Positions 37,529 through 46,312 of a stretch of 64,000 bases of DNA are shown here, in pieces. The stretch is taken from positions 62,001 through 126,000 of the forward strand of contig CALIKQ010000038.1 of the NCBI GenBank assembly GCA_938017975.1. Direction: 5' to 3'. The notes beneath the pieces are model-generated. The model was not told the DNA's origin, searched no databases, and saw only the letters and a program-made list of their open reading frames with translations. The translations under genes were made by a program, and so were the position numbers. Source of the stretch: an uncultured Pseudomonadales bacterium. Its GTDB lineage: Bacteria; Pseudomonadota; Gammaproteobacteria; Pseudomonadales; Azotimanducaceae. The first letter of the stretch is position 1, and the number at the start of each line of letters is the position of its first letter.

Positions 37529-39214
37529 ATGTCTACTGAACTCGAACGCTATCCCACAAATTTTATCAGTGCGATCATTGAGCGCGATCAAGCATCTGGT
37601 AAACATGGGGGACGGGTAAAGACTCGGTTTCCACCAGAGCCCAATGGATATCTGCATATTGGTCATGCGAAAGCCATCTGCCTTAATTTTGGCCTCGCCA
37701 AAGATTTTCTGGGGACAACCAACCTAAGGTTTGATGACACCAATCCGGTCAAAGAAGACGCCGTTTTTGCTGACTCGATGAGGGAAGATATCGAGTGGCT
37801 GGGGTTCAGATGGGCTGAGGAAAAAAGTGCCTCTGATTATTTTGAGATCCTATATGAATACGCGGTTCAATTGATTCGCGATGGTAAAGCCTACGTGGAT
37901 TCATTGGATGCTGAGGCAATCCGCAGCTATCGCGGTACGCTGACAGAGCCGGGTCGTAACAGCCCTTATCGCGATCGTACGGTAGAAGAGAATATTGATC
38001 TTTTTGGTCGAATGCGTGCGGGTGAGTTTCCTGATGGCGCCCATGTGTTGCGATTAAAGATTGATATGTCGTCAGGAAATATGAATATGCGAGATCCCAG
38101 TATTTATCGCATTCGACACGTGCGTCACCATCGAACCGGTGACGACTGGTGTATTTATCCGCTCTATGACTACACCCATTGCATCTCTGATGCCCTTGAA
38201 TCTGTGACCCATTCTTTGTGCGACACCTCTTTTGAAGATCACCGACCGCTCTATGATTGGGTTTTGGCGCAGCTCGATGTCCCGGGACAACCTCAGCAGA
38301 TCGAGTTCTCGAGATTGAATCTACAATATACGGTGACGAGCAAGCGCAAGTTAAAGCAATTGGTTGAATCTGGCTTAGTGGATGGCTGGGATGATCCGCG
38401 AATGCCAACGATTGCAGGAATGAGACGGCGCGGTTATACCCCAGCCTCAATTCGTGATTTTTGTCGGAGAATTGGCATTACGAAAAGTGCTAATAATGTT
38501 GAGCTGGCGCTGCTTGAAAGTTGTGTTCGAGAAGATCTTGAACCCACAGCCCCGCGAGCGATGGCCGTGCTTGACCCTGTTAAATTGGTGATCACCAATT
38601 TGCCCGAATCTGAGACCATCTGGTTAGAGGTTGCGAACCACCCTAAGAATCCTGAAATGGGTGTTCGACGAGTGCCGATGACCCGAACTGTCTTCATCGA
38701 CCGTGCAGATTTTCGGCTTGAAGCGAATCGTAAATATAAGCGACTGGTTTTGCATGATGAAGTGAGACTGCGAGGGGGCTTTGTGGTTCGTGCGGATGCT
38801 GTGGAGACCGACGATGATGGACAGGTGTTAGAAATCCATGGGACTTATGATCCCCAAACCCTTGGGGTCAATCCCAGTGACCGGAAAATCCGTGGCGTCA
38901 TTCATTGGGTGTCAGCAACGATGCATTCGAAAGTTTGCTTTCAAAGATTTGAACCATTGTTCAGTGTGCCTACTCCGGATGCATCTGATGCCGAATACCA
39001 AACCTTGATTAATCCTAGTTCGTTGCAACGCTTTGAAGGGGTTGTTGAGGTCAGTGTCGAGGATCAACCCGAAGATACACGGTTTCAATTTGAGCGAGAG
39101 GGGTATTTCATACGCGACATAGATCCATCGGAGCAGGGTCTGATTCGTTACAATGAGATTGTGGGTCTGAGAGACTCCTGGGCAAAACTAGTGCAAAGTG
39201 ACAAAGCCTCCTAG
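37529..39214 (+). CDS. glnS: Glutaminyl-tRNA synthetase
   Basis: Class I synthetase charging tRNA-Gln. 561 residues against 554 in E. coli. The HIGH motif is FPPEPNGYLHIGHAKAIC, followed by LRFDDTNPVKED; the KMSKS-equivalent is TVTSKRKLKQLVE (family form MSKRK, here TSKRK). The C-terminal anticodon-binding beta-barrels include the FGVNPSDRKIRGVIHWV-like segment (GVNPSDRKIRGVIHWVSA). Presence of GlnRS, rather than the GatCAB route, fits a gammaproteobacterium. In pseudomonads glnS lies near lpxH; here the two are 28 kb apart. Confidence 0.97.
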   Translation: MSTELERYPTNFISAIIERDQASGKHGGRVKTRFPPEPNGYLHIGHAKAICLNFGLAKDFLGTTNLRFDDTNPVKEDAVFADSMREDIEWLGFRWAEEKSASDYFEILYEYAVQLIRDGKAYVDSLDAEAIRSYRGTLTEPGRNSPYRDRTVEENIDLFGRMRAGEFPDGAHVLRLKIDMSSGNMNMRDPSIYRIRHVRHHRTGDDWCIYPLYDYTHCISDALESVTHSLCDTSFEDHRPLYDWVLAQLDVPGQPQQIEFSRLNLQYTVTSKRKLKQLVESGLVDGWDDPRMPTIAGMRRRGYTPASIRDFCRRIGITKSANNVELALLESCVREDLEPTAPRAMAVLDPVKLVITNLPESETIWLEVANHPKNPEMGVRRVPMTRTVFIDRADFRLEANRKYKRLVLHDEVRLRGGFVVRADAVETDDDGQVLEIHGTYDPQTLGVNPSDRKIRGVIHWVSATMHSKVCFQRFEPLFSVPTPDASDAEYQTLINPSSLQRFEGVVEVSVEDQPEDTRFQFEREGYFIRDIDPSEQGLIRYNEIVGLRDSWAKLVQSDKAS

Positions 39215-39285
39215 TGCCTTCGCGAGCTATCCAAATGGATATAGGCCTCGGTGTCTAACGTGCTCATGAAGTTAGGTAGGTAGCC

Positions 39286-40230
39286 GTGGACGGCGACATG
39301 GTGATGCAGGCCGCGAGCAGAATTGAGGGCTTAGTTGATCGGACGCCTGTTTTTTCGAGTACCGAGGTGGACCAGCTCTTACATTGTGAAGTTTTTTTCA
39401 AAGCCGATCACTTGCAGCCGAGCGGTTCGTTTAAAGTTCGTGGGGCGACCAACATGGTCTTTGCGCAGTCGATGACGAGCCTGAAAGCTGGAGTCTGCAC
39501 ACATTCTTCCGGCAATCACGGTGCGGCTCTAGCTCGCGCTGCTCAGCACCGAGGCTGCGTCGCCAAAATCATAATGCCCGAGGGAGCGAGCACCATAAAG
39601 CGTCAGCGGGTGCTTGAATTTGGCGGGGACCTGATTGATTGCGCTCAAGGACAGGCGGCTAGAGAAGCTGCGTTGCTCGATGTGCAGCGAAGTACAGGCG
39701 CAGTATTTGTGCCGCCTTTCGACCATCCGCTGATTATCGCTGGACAGGCTACAGCATTTTTAGAAATGAAAGGACAGGCGCCTGCACTGGATGCTCTTGT
39801 CGTTCCTGTCGGTGGCGGAGGATTGTTGGCTGGAAGTTGCTTGATTCGCGAATCAACTCGAGTCTATGGTGCTGAGCCTGAGGGGGCTGATGATGCGAGT
39901 CGCTCATTCAGCGCTCGGGTTCTTGTGCGGAAACACACCCCTGAAACCGTTTGCGATGGATTGCACACGACATTGGGAGAGCGTAATTTTGACACGATAC
40001 TCGAGCATGCAACTGATATTTTGTTAGCCTCAGAACCGATGATTTTAACGGCGATGCAGTTCATTCGACAGGCCACAGGGCATTGGGTTGAGCCGAGTAG
40101 CGCAGTAGCGCTCGCGGTGGTCATGATGCATCGAGCGCTTTTTAAAGGACAACGCGTGGGTATTATTCTAACGGGCAGTAACATCGACGTGCCACGATTG
40201 CGCTCCCATTTCCTTCCAGCAGGGGCCTAA
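39286..40230 (+). CDS. PLP-dependent threonine/serine dehydratase-like protein
   Basis: A 314-residue fold-type II PLP enzyme of the serine/threonine dehydratase and serine racemase family. The PLP lysine is in PSGSFKVRGATNM, the phosphate-binding loop is SSGNHGAALARAA (positions with S-S-G-N-H-G), and the glycine-rich loop PVGGGGLLAGS anchors the cofactor phosphate. It lacks an ACT regulatory domain, so catabolic-type or racemase activity is more likely than biosynthetic IlvA; absence of signature residues prevents choosing between dehydratase and racemase. The start is GTG at 39286 with a moderate AGGTAGG; ATG at 39298 is an alternative. Confidence 0.82.
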   Translation: MDGDMVMQAASRIEGLVDRTPVFSSTEVDQLLHCEVFFKADHLQPSGSFKVRGATNMVFAQSMTSLKAGVCTHSSGNHGAALARAAQHRGCVAKIIMPEGASTIKRQRVLEFGGDLIDCAQGQAAREAALLDVQRSTGAVFVPPFDHPLIIAGQATAFLEMKGQAPALDALVVPVGGGGLLAGSCLIRESTRVYGAEPEGADDASRSFSARVLVRKHTPETVCDGLHTTLGERNFDTILEHATDILLASEPMILTAMQFIRQATGHWVEPSSAVALAVVMMHRALFKGQRVGIILTGSNIDVPRLRSHFLPAGA

Positions 40231-40277
40231 GAGGTGGGTGATTCTACCTCTTTCGCGCGCTCACTTCGGAGAGGCGC

Positions 40278-40481
40278 ATGCAATTGACTGGGCGTAAATT
40301 ATCTTGTCCCTATTGTGCAGCGCTGATCGAAATGCTGATCGATGCCAGTGCCCCGGATCAGCAGTATATTGAAGATTGTGAAGTTTGTTGTCGACCGATA
40401 GTCGTTACAACACGATCGTCTGGTCTGGGTGACTGTGAAGTACTCTTGCAGGATGAAAATGAGGCGCTCTTCCAAGGTTAG
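40278..40481 (+). CDS. CPXCG-motif cysteine-rich protein
   Basis: A 67-residue protein of the small CPXCG family: two CxxC pairs, LSCPYCAAL and CEVCCRPI, likely bind one zinc. The usual CPYCG is CPYCA here. The remainder (SSGLGDCEVLLQDENEALF) is the acidic tail typical of the family. The ATG has GGAGAGG upstream. The function is unknown. It is convergent with the dipeptidase gene; 12 bases separate the stops. Confidence 0.85.
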   Translation: MQLTGRKLSCPYCAALIEMLIDASAPDQQYIEDCEVCCRPIVVTTRSSGLGDCEVLLQDENEALFQG

Positions 40482-40493
40482 AGGGGTATCTTA

Positions 40494-41792
40494 TTAAAGG
40501 GCTGGTTGGTCTTCGCGAGGATGCTCCAGCTGCTGGAGGCGTTTAGCGACTGCTTCAGCCTCTGACCAGGCACGAAGAATATTCTCCCCCGCAATCTTTG
40601 CGATATCTTGATCGGAGTAACCTCGAATTAGAAGTTCTTTGAGAAGGGCGGGGTAGGTTGAAACGTCCTCAAGACCTGTTGGGCCTGGCGGCATGCCATC
40701 AAAATCAGCGCCTAATCCGATCGCATGAATGCCTGCAACTGCTCGAAGGTGATCGATATGATCGGCAACGTCATATAATGTGACTTCGGGCGCTGGATTT
40801 TGGGTGACCCATTGGTCGAAGGCGACCTCCGCCTCACTCGGGGCGTGGGTTTCTTTAATTTCGGCTTGTTTTGCCTCATAGGCGATCCTGTATAGGCGCA
40901 TGGGCTCGGAGACGTAGGAAGTCAGGTAATTTACCATCACCACGCCGCGATTGGCCGCCACGGCGCGAAGAATGTCGTCGGGTACGTTTCTGTCATGTTG
41001 CGTCACGGCCCACGCTGAACTGTGCGAGAAGATGACGGGGCTTCGAGTCACGCGGAGTGCATCTCTCATTGTAGCGATTGAAACGTGCGATAGGTCGACC
41101 ATCATACCGAGGCGGTTCATTTCAAGAATGACCTGTTCTCCAAAAGGGCTTAATCCGTCTAATCGCGGGTCGTCGGTCGCAGAATCCGCCCATGAGAGTC
41201 CTTTTGAATGCGTCAGGGTCATATAGCGAGCACCGAGCTCGTACATGCCACGTAGAGTTGCCAGAGAGTTTTGAATTGCGTGCCCGCCCTCAATACCGAT
41301 CATCGATGCGATCTTCCCGCGTCGATGGGCTTCTCTGGTTGCGTCAGCGGACAGCGTCAGCTCGAAGGTATCTTCATATTCGGCCACCATGCGTTTAACC
41401 AAATCAATTTGTGACATTACCGCTTGTACGTCGCCCGGTGCCCCGTCATAGGCTCTGATCGGGACATAGACGGACCAAAATAAACCGCCAACTTGCCCCC
41501 GTCTCAGTCTGGGGATATCGGTATCGGTGGGGTGCTCGAGAAGGCTTAAGTCATTTCGGAGATCAAGACCGGAAAGCTGATTGCTGCTGCGTCTTTGAAA
41601 TTGCCATGGTAGATCATTGTGGCCATCGATCAAGGGGGTCGATTTCAGTACTCGCGCCACCCGCGTATCCAAATCATCAGCCCAGGTCATTACTGGCAAG
41701 CTGATTAATGTAACGCCAATGAACTGGATCGCCGCTCTCACACAATGCTTCACGATGGGGTGCTCCCTGTTTCGGAGGTTAAATTGTCTCAT
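40494..41792 (-). CDS. Exported M19 (renal) dipeptidase family protein
   Basis: A 432-residue zinc dipeptidase with an N-terminal signal peptide (AAIQFIGVTLISLPVMTWA, cleavage near residue 38). Metal ligands are recognisable: HxD in LIDGHNDLPW, Glu in IGIEGGHAI, His in DLSHVSI and FSHSSAWAV, and the Asp in GLGADFDGMP. M19 enzymes cleave dipeptides, including D-residue-containing ones, or beta-lactams. Periplasmic action on peptide nutrients or cell-wall fragments is likely. Length is normal for the family (about 400 plus the signal). Confidence 0.9.
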   Translation of the reverse strand: MRQFNLRNREHPIVKHCVRAAIQFIGVTLISLPVMTWADDLDTRVARVLKSTPLIDGHNDLPWQFQRRSSNQLSGLDLRNDLSLLEHPTDTDIPRLRRGQVGGLFWSVYVPIRAYDGAPGDVQAVMSQIDLVKRMVAEYEDTFELTLSADATREAHRRGKIASMIGIEGGHAIQNSLATLRGMYELGARYMTLTHSKGLSWADSATDDPRLDGLSPFGEQVILEMNRLGMMVDLSHVSIATMRDALRVTRSPVIFSHSSAWAVTQHDRNVPDDILRAVAANRGVVMVNYLTSYVSEPMRLYRIAYEAKQAEIKETHAPSEAEVAFDQWVTQNPAPEVTLYDVADHIDHLRAVAGIHAIGLGADFDGMPPGPTGLEDVSTYPALLKELLIRGYSDQDIAKIAGENILRAWSEAEAVAKRLQQLEHPREDQPAL

Positions 41793-41960
41793 GAATGAAT
41801 CGAAGCTGTCTCGGCTTGTCTTGTCATGGCTCGTTTCTGGGAGCGTAGATTGATCCGCTTGTTGGTTGTTACACCCAGCGTGTCAGCTTAAATGACCTGT
41901 TGATCGCATCTCTCGTACAACTTTGACACGCAAGTCGCTACAATGCCTGCTCAAGCTGAC

Positions 41961-42277
41961 GGTTAAGCGAAAACGGAGCGAAGGGAGCAGTAAACGGTGC
42001 CCCCGCGCTCCTAACACACTGAGCGGCCCAAACTTTTTGAGAGCTCGTAGGCTTGGATGAGGCCACGCGCCCAGTCGGAAAAGTTAAGAGCGCCCTATTG
42101 CTGTTGAAGGGGTCAAGGGCGAGTGCGGAGGTATACAGAACTTCCTGCCCGCACAGGTGAGATTAGCCAAGCGCCGCTAGAAAGCGGTGTTTGTGACACC
42201 GACAAAACAGATGCCTCAATAGCGGTGCAGAACAGGCAACGACAGAGAGGTCAGGGAATTGATTGAAGGAGTGCTTT
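41961..42277 (+). promoter_or_regulatory. Long structured leader upstream of glyA
   Basis: The 485-base gap before glyA holds no credible gene. Several stems are visible: GGAGCG/CGCTCC (near 41975-42011), GTGCGG with CCGCAC (42123-42154), and two mutually exclusive hairpins, CGCCGCT-AGAA-AGCGGTG (42172-42189) and CGGTGT-TTGTG-ACACCG (42185-42201). The fragments CGAAGGGAGCA (about 41979) and ACACCGA with a later CAGGCAACGACAG (42196-42245) faintly recall glycine-aptamer elements. A TACAAT box at about 41938-41943 may be a -10 element. Cis-regulation of glyA is inferred only. Confidence 0.35.
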
Positions 42278-43567
42278 ATGTCACTAAATGAAAACCAGAA
42301 TTTACCAGCTTCTATTGCCAACTTGGCGGAGTTGGAAGGAAACGACCCAGAAGTTTTTGCAGCCTTGTGCGGCGAGGAAGATCGGGAGCGAAATGGCATC
42401 GAGCTGATACCCTCAGAGAACTACACATTCCCCGAAGTGTTGGCCTGTCTTGGAAGCGTCTTTACAAATAAATACTCAGAGGGCTATCCGGGTCGCCGTT
42501 ATTATGGCGGTCAGACATTTACAGATCAGATCGAAAACCTGGCGCGTGAAAGAGCGAAATCGGTGTTTCGCTGTGAGCATGCGAATGTACAACCGCTTTC
42601 AGGCTCAGCAATGAATCAGGCGGTTTACTTGGGACTGTTAGAACCAGGAGATACCATTATGGCGATGGATCTGTCTCATGGAGGACATTTGACCCATGGC
42701 GCACCGGTTTCTCATATGGGCAGCTTGTTCAACTTTGTGCGTTACGTGACGGATCCTGTTGACGGGTCAATTGACTTTGATCAGGTTCGTAGCGATGCGC
42801 TGAGAACAAAGCCCAAAATGATGCTGTGTGGATACACATCCTATCCCCGTGATATAGATTATGCAGCTTTCAAAGCCATTGCCGATGAAGTGGGCGCGAT
42901 CACCATGACGGATGCGTCACATTTTGGTGGATTGGTCGCCGGACAAGCAATGAACAACCCGTTTGATTTCGGTTTTGACATCGTCACGACGACCACGCAT
43001 AAGTCACTTCGTGGCCCTCGAGGAGGTATGGTGTTGTGCCGCAAGCCTTTCGCCAAAGCAATTGATAAATCCGTATTCCCCGGACTTCAAGGCGGTCCGC
43101 ATATGAATGCTGTTGCTGCCATCGCTGTGACCTTGCAAAAAGCGCAAACCAACGAATTTAAAGCTTATGCAGCCCAAGTCCTTACAAATGCGAAGGTTTT
43201 GGCAGGCGCTTTAATGGAGGAGGGCGCGGAACTCGTCACGGGCGGTACAGATAATCACATGATGGTCATGGATACGATGAAGACCTTCGGTCTCGATGGC
43301 CGAGTTGCCGAAGAGGTCTTGGATCGGGTGCAAATCACAACCAACAAGCAAATTATCCCGGATGATCCCAATCCCCCACTCCGCCCCAGCGGAATTCGTA
43401 TGGGAACTCCCGCAGCAACAGCGCGAGGTATGGTGGAGTCCGATATGCTACAGCTGTCTGCATGGATCTGCGAATGCTTGCGCCATCACGAGGATGAAGA
43501 CGTTTTGTCTCGAGTACGGCAAGAGGTTGAAGCATTCTGTCAGCGATTCCCGGTGCCGGGGATCTAA
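42278..43567 (+). CDS. glyA: Serine hydroxymethyltransferase, divergent form
   Basis: Converts serine and tetrahydrofolate to glycine and methylene-THF. About 429 residues from ATG 42278, which has GAAGGAG seven bases ahead; the TTG at 42263 overlaps that site and is rejected. PLP Lys is in TTTTHKSLRGPRGG; other landmarks are IELIPSENYTFPEV, EGYPGRRYYGG and PGLQGGPHMN. Several positions differ from the E. coli type: MTDASHFGGLVAGQ replaces VDMAHVAGLVAAG and YTSYPRDIDYAAF replaces FSAYSGVVDW. Function is still clear. It may be one of two paralogues in the genome. It supplies methylene-THF to the folate pool used by metH. Confidence 0.93.
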   Translation: MSLNENQNLPASIANLAELEGNDPEVFAALCGEEDRERNGIELIPSENYTFPEVLACLGSVFTNKYSEGYPGRRYYGGQTFTDQIENLARERAKSVFRCEHANVQPLSGSAMNQAVYLGLLEPGDTIMAMDLSHGGHLTHGAPVSHMGSLFNFVRYVTDPVDGSIDFDQVRSDALRTKPKMMLCGYTSYPRDIDYAAFKAIADEVGAITMTDASHFGGLVAGQAMNNPFDFGFDIVTTTTHKSLRGPRGGMVLCRKPFAKAIDKSVFPGLQGGPHMNAVAAIAVTLQKAQTNEFKAYAAQVLTNAKVLAGALMEEGAELVTGGTDNHMMVMDTMKTFGLDGRVAEEVLDRVQITTNKQIIPDDPNPPLRPSGIRMGTPAATARGMVESDMLQLSAWICECLRHHEDEDVLSRVRQEVEAFCQRFPVPGI

Positions 43568-43595
43568 TATTGACAAGGTGGTGAAGACAAAAGGG

Positions 43596-44315
43596 TCAAG
43601 CATGCATGGGCGGGGGAGTGCTGTCGCCAAGGTTCAGTAGGTCAATCCAGCGCCGAGCGGCGACCGCGGCCAATAGGTAAGCCGAGCCATCGTGTTCGAT
43701 TGAGGACTTCGTCTGCTTAAACGCATGATCAGCTCCCGGGATCCAGCACATTGTTGCGGCATGATGCGCTTTTAGGAATGCACTGGCTTGCTCTTTCTGA
43801 ATCATTGGGTCTCGATCGCCAGAGACAATCAGCAGCGGCAAGGGGTTTTCTTGAAGATGCGACCAACGTTCTAGATGGGGTTTGCCTCGAGGATGCAGAG
43901 GCAAGGAAAATCCAATCATACCTTTGAGCCTATTTTTGATCCTTGGCAATTTAGACGCTTTTTGTACGGCCATGGCTGCATGAGTTGCAACCCGACCTCC
44001 ATAGCTATGCCCTCCGAAAAAAAGCGGGATGTTGATGCGGCTTTTGCCAAAGTACTCCGCCGCAATCAGGAAGTCGGCAACCGAATCATGCATAGGGCTT
44101 GGAAAAGCTCGTCCAGCCTTGCGGTACTCAAAATTAAACCTCAGCGTCATGATGCGCTGAGCATTCAACGCTCCACTGAGGGCCTCCAAATGTGGATGTG
44201 CTTGATGGGTTGCACTGCCGTGTGCCAGTAGCATGGCGGCGATGGCGCCTTTCCTGCCTTTGACGATAAATGGCTTAGAGAAGGTTTCTTGGGACAGTGA
44301 TTTCGCTTGACTCAT
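43596..44315 (-). CDS. KANL3/Tex30-type alpha/beta hydrolase
   Basis: A 239-residue alpha/beta-hydrolase fold protein. LLAHGSATHQAHPHLEAL carries the oxyanion region, FFGGHSYGGRVATHAA has the nucleophile elbow GHSYGG, LLIVSGDRDPMIQ the acid-bearing strand, and IPGADHAFK the catalytic His. Overall it matches the bacterial members of the KANL3/Tex30 family (dienelactone-hydrolase-like, roughly 210-240 residues). The substrate is unknown. It is convergent with glyA and divergent from the cation transporter gene. Confidence 0.82.
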   Translation of the reverse strand: MSQAKSLSQETFSKPFIVKGRKGAIAAMLLAHGSATHQAHPHLEALSGALNAQRIMTLRFNFEYRKAGRAFPSPMHDSVADFLIAAEYFGKSRINIPLFFGGHSYGGRVATHAAMAVQKASKLPRIKNRLKGMIGFSLPLHPRGKPHLERWSHLQENPLPLLIVSGDRDPMIQKEQASAFLKAHHAATMCWIPGADHAFKQTKSSIEHDGSAYLLAAVAARRWIDLLNLGDSTPPPMHA

Positions 44316-44391
44316 CGGCTCGGGATCAAGATCTTTGATTATTAAGTGGTCATGCTACACTGATTCTAGTCGCGATCGGTCAAGGATATTT

Positions 44392-45306
44392 GTGTCTCAA
44401 CCTGGTTCTCCCGCAAAAGCTATTCTTTATGCTTTCTTGGCTAATTTCGGTATCGCGATCAGCAAGCTAGCCGCGGCGATGCACACAGGGTCCGGCAGTT
44501 TAATGGCGGAGTCGATCCATTCTTTTGCTGATACCTGCAATCAGGTTTTATTGTACTTAGGGTTAAAGGGCAGCGAGCGCCCTGCCGATGAAGAACATCC
44601 CCTCGGTTATGGAAAGCTCAGTTATTTTTGGAGCTTTGTGGTCGCTTTGATGCTCTTCAGCTTGGGCGGACTATATTCAGTTTATGGCGGCTGGCAAAAA
44701 TTCATAGAGCCCGAACCTGTGACTGGCATCTGGGTAGGGCTGACGGTTTTGGGTGTGGCAATTCTGCTTGAGGGTGCTAGTTTTTATGGTGCGTTTGTCG
44801 AGGCACGGAAAATGGCTCAGGGTAAGCCGTTCTTCAAATGGTTAAAGACAACCCGAAATGCTGAGATAGTTGTGGTCTTGGGCGAAGATTTCGCTGCGAT
44901 GTTGGGCTTAATTTTGGCTTTTCTTGCTCTGACGTTGGTGATGGTAACCGGTGATCCGATCTACGATGCCTTGGGCTCGATGGTGATCGGGGTGCTGCTG
45001 ATTGGTGTTGCAATCGGGCTCGCTGTCCGACTTCAGGGTTTGCTGGTCGGTAGGTCTGCTGAGCCCGAGTTGCGAGATTTAGCAGAAGAGCTCATTGGGC
45101 AGCATCCAGAGGTAGAGCGACTGTTCAACATGGTCACACTCCATATGGGACCGAAAGTCTTGTTGGCGGCAAAAATCGAGTTGAGCGATGGTCTGACGAT
45201 GCAGCAAGCGGCGGAGATGATTAATGTCATTGAAGATGAACTTAAAACCCGTCGACCCGAGATTGGCTGGTGTTACATTGAGATCGACCCAAAACATGGA
45301 AATTAG
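44392..45306 (+). CDS. Cation diffusion facilitator transporter
   Basis: About 304 residues from a GTG at 44392 with AAGGA five bases ahead; an upstream in-frame ATG at 44335 would add 19 residues lacking family character. Six membrane helices precede a cytoplasmic C-terminal ferredoxin-like domain. Helix II carries MAESIHSFADTCNQVLLYLG, with the HxxxD-type metal site, and LGYGKLSYFWSFVVALMLF follows. Members export Zn, Fe, Mn, Co or Ni in exchange for protons. The layout resembles the group related to SLC30A9. Specificity cannot be assigned. Confidence 0.88.
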   Translation: MSQPGSPAKAILYAFLANFGIAISKLAAAMHTGSGSLMAESIHSFADTCNQVLLYLGLKGSERPADEEHPLGYGKLSYFWSFVVALMLFSLGGLYSVYGGWQKFIEPEPVTGIWVGLTVLGVAILLEGASFYGAFVEARKMAQGKPFFKWLKTTRNAEIVVVLGEDFAAMLGLILAFLALTLVMVTGDPIYDALGSMVIGVLLIGVAIGLAVRLQGLLVGRSAEPELRDLAEELIGQHPEVERLFNMVTLHMGPKVLLAAKIELSDGLTMQQAAEMINVIEDELKTRRPEIGWCYIEIDPKHGN

Positions 45307-45344
45307 ACAGGCCGCCTCAGCGGCCGTTGAATGAGGGAGCGGTT

Positions 45345-45740
45345 GTGTTAAGTTTTAGTCATGTTTTTGAAGCATCGGTTGAGCAGGTTTGGTCTGTTGT
45401 AGGGACAGTCGACCGTGTTGATTGGGTGCCTGGCGTTGCGGCATGCAACTTTCAAGCGGGCGTACGAACGTTGAACCTGCCAGGTGCAGGTGAAATCCAA
45501 GAGCGGATCGTTGAGTGCAACGCGGAAAAATATTTCTTACGCTATCAGTGCATCGAGTCACCCATCCCCTTGGAATTCCATGAAGCGCGTATGCAGCTTA
45601 CAGAACTGTCTGCCGGTCAATGTCGCTTAACTTGGGAGGCTGAAATTAAGCCGGTGAGCTTTGAGTCTTTTCTCAAAGAATCAATGTCCGGTGCGCTGGC
45701 TCAGCTCATTTCGGTTGTTGAGACTGAACCCTCCAAATAA
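45345..45740 (+). CDS. SRPBCC-fold (polyketide cyclase/START-like) protein
   Basis: About 131 residues from a GTG at 45345, preceded by GAGGGAG with a 5-base spacer; the longer frame from 45327 overlaps that site. VFEASVEQVWSVVGTVDRVDWVPGV is the typical start of an SRPBCC ligand-binding domain, and GAGEIQERIVECNAEKYFLRYQ and CRLTWEAEIKP follow as the helix-grip strands. These proteins bind hydrophobic ligands; no enzymatic function can be inferred. The 3' end overlaps the next convergent gene by 40 bases. A small hairpin (GGCCGC/GCGGCC, 45310-45325) precedes it. Confidence 0.75.
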   Translation: MLSFSHVFEASVEQVWSVVGTVDRVDWVPGVAACNFQAGVRTLNLPGAGEIQERIVECNAEKYFLRYQCIESPIPLEFHEARMQLTELSAGQCRLTWEAEIKPVSFESFLKESMSGALAQLISVVETEPSK

Positions 45741-46312
45741 CCTCTCCAGAGTTCTTGTCTGCTGAGGCCCGAGCGCCAATCGTCAAACGATGGGGGCAGG
45801 GTTGGCGATGCTGCAATCGGGACCCACTTACCCTGCGATAAGTCTGCGAAAGCATAACTTGGGCTGTGTGAAATACTAACCAAGTGTTGGAGCTCTTGTC
45901 GGCTGCGATCCAGCTGGCAGCTTGTTGACCGGAGACTATTTTCGAACGTTGTGTCGGACATAAAGGGCAATGTGTTCAAAGCATAGATCCGGTGCTCAAG
46001 ACGTTTGCCTGACCATGCTTGTAGCCATAGCAGTCCTTTAAGCGTCCTGCATCGACAACTGATAAGAGCAGAGACGGGCCCCTGCCATTCGTCGATGACG
46101 CTGTCGAAGAGATGATTATGAGGGCAGGGGTCCGGTGGATGGCAGTGCCCAATAGTCTCGTCACTTTGATGCCCTAGGTGTTCGGGTTCATCTGCTGATT
46201 CAACAGGACTGCTCAGGAGCGGTTTGTCCTTCGCTACTTTAGCTCGAGATTCGGACGAGTCGACCCGAGTCAATCCGGGCAGTTGCCAACTGTGTCTCTC
46301 GCTCAATGCCAA
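45701..46312 (-). CDS. Hypothetical protein, His/Cys-rich segment
   Basis: An open frame of 203 codons beginning TTG immediately after the stop of the upstream FMN-reductase gene, so coupled expression is conceivable. Otherwise this 570-base stretch would be empty. The product has no signal or membrane helix. A segment HQSDETIGHCHPPDPCPHNH could bind metal; the C-terminal half (SYAFADLSQGKWVPIAAS; DDWRSGLSRQELWRGYLEG) looks like folded protein. I recognise no family. It overlaps the convergent SRPBCC gene by 40 bases, which lowers confidence in its full extent. Confidence 0.45.
   Translation of the reverse strand: MALSERHSWQLPGLTRVDSSESRAKVAKDKPLLSSPVESADEPEHLGHQSDETIGHCHPPDPCPHNHLFDSVIDEWQGPVSALISCRCRTLKGLLWLQAWSGKRLEHRIYALNTLPFMSDTTFENSLRSTSCQLDRSRQELQHLVSISHSPSYAFADLSQGKWVPIAASPTLPPSFDDWRSGLSRQELWRGYLEGSVSTTEMS

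Noticed and set aside
41923-41943. TTGACA with TACAAT upstream of glyA as a promoter
   Set aside because: The two hexamers are only 10 bases apart, too close for a sigma70 promoter; TACAAT alone may still be a -10.
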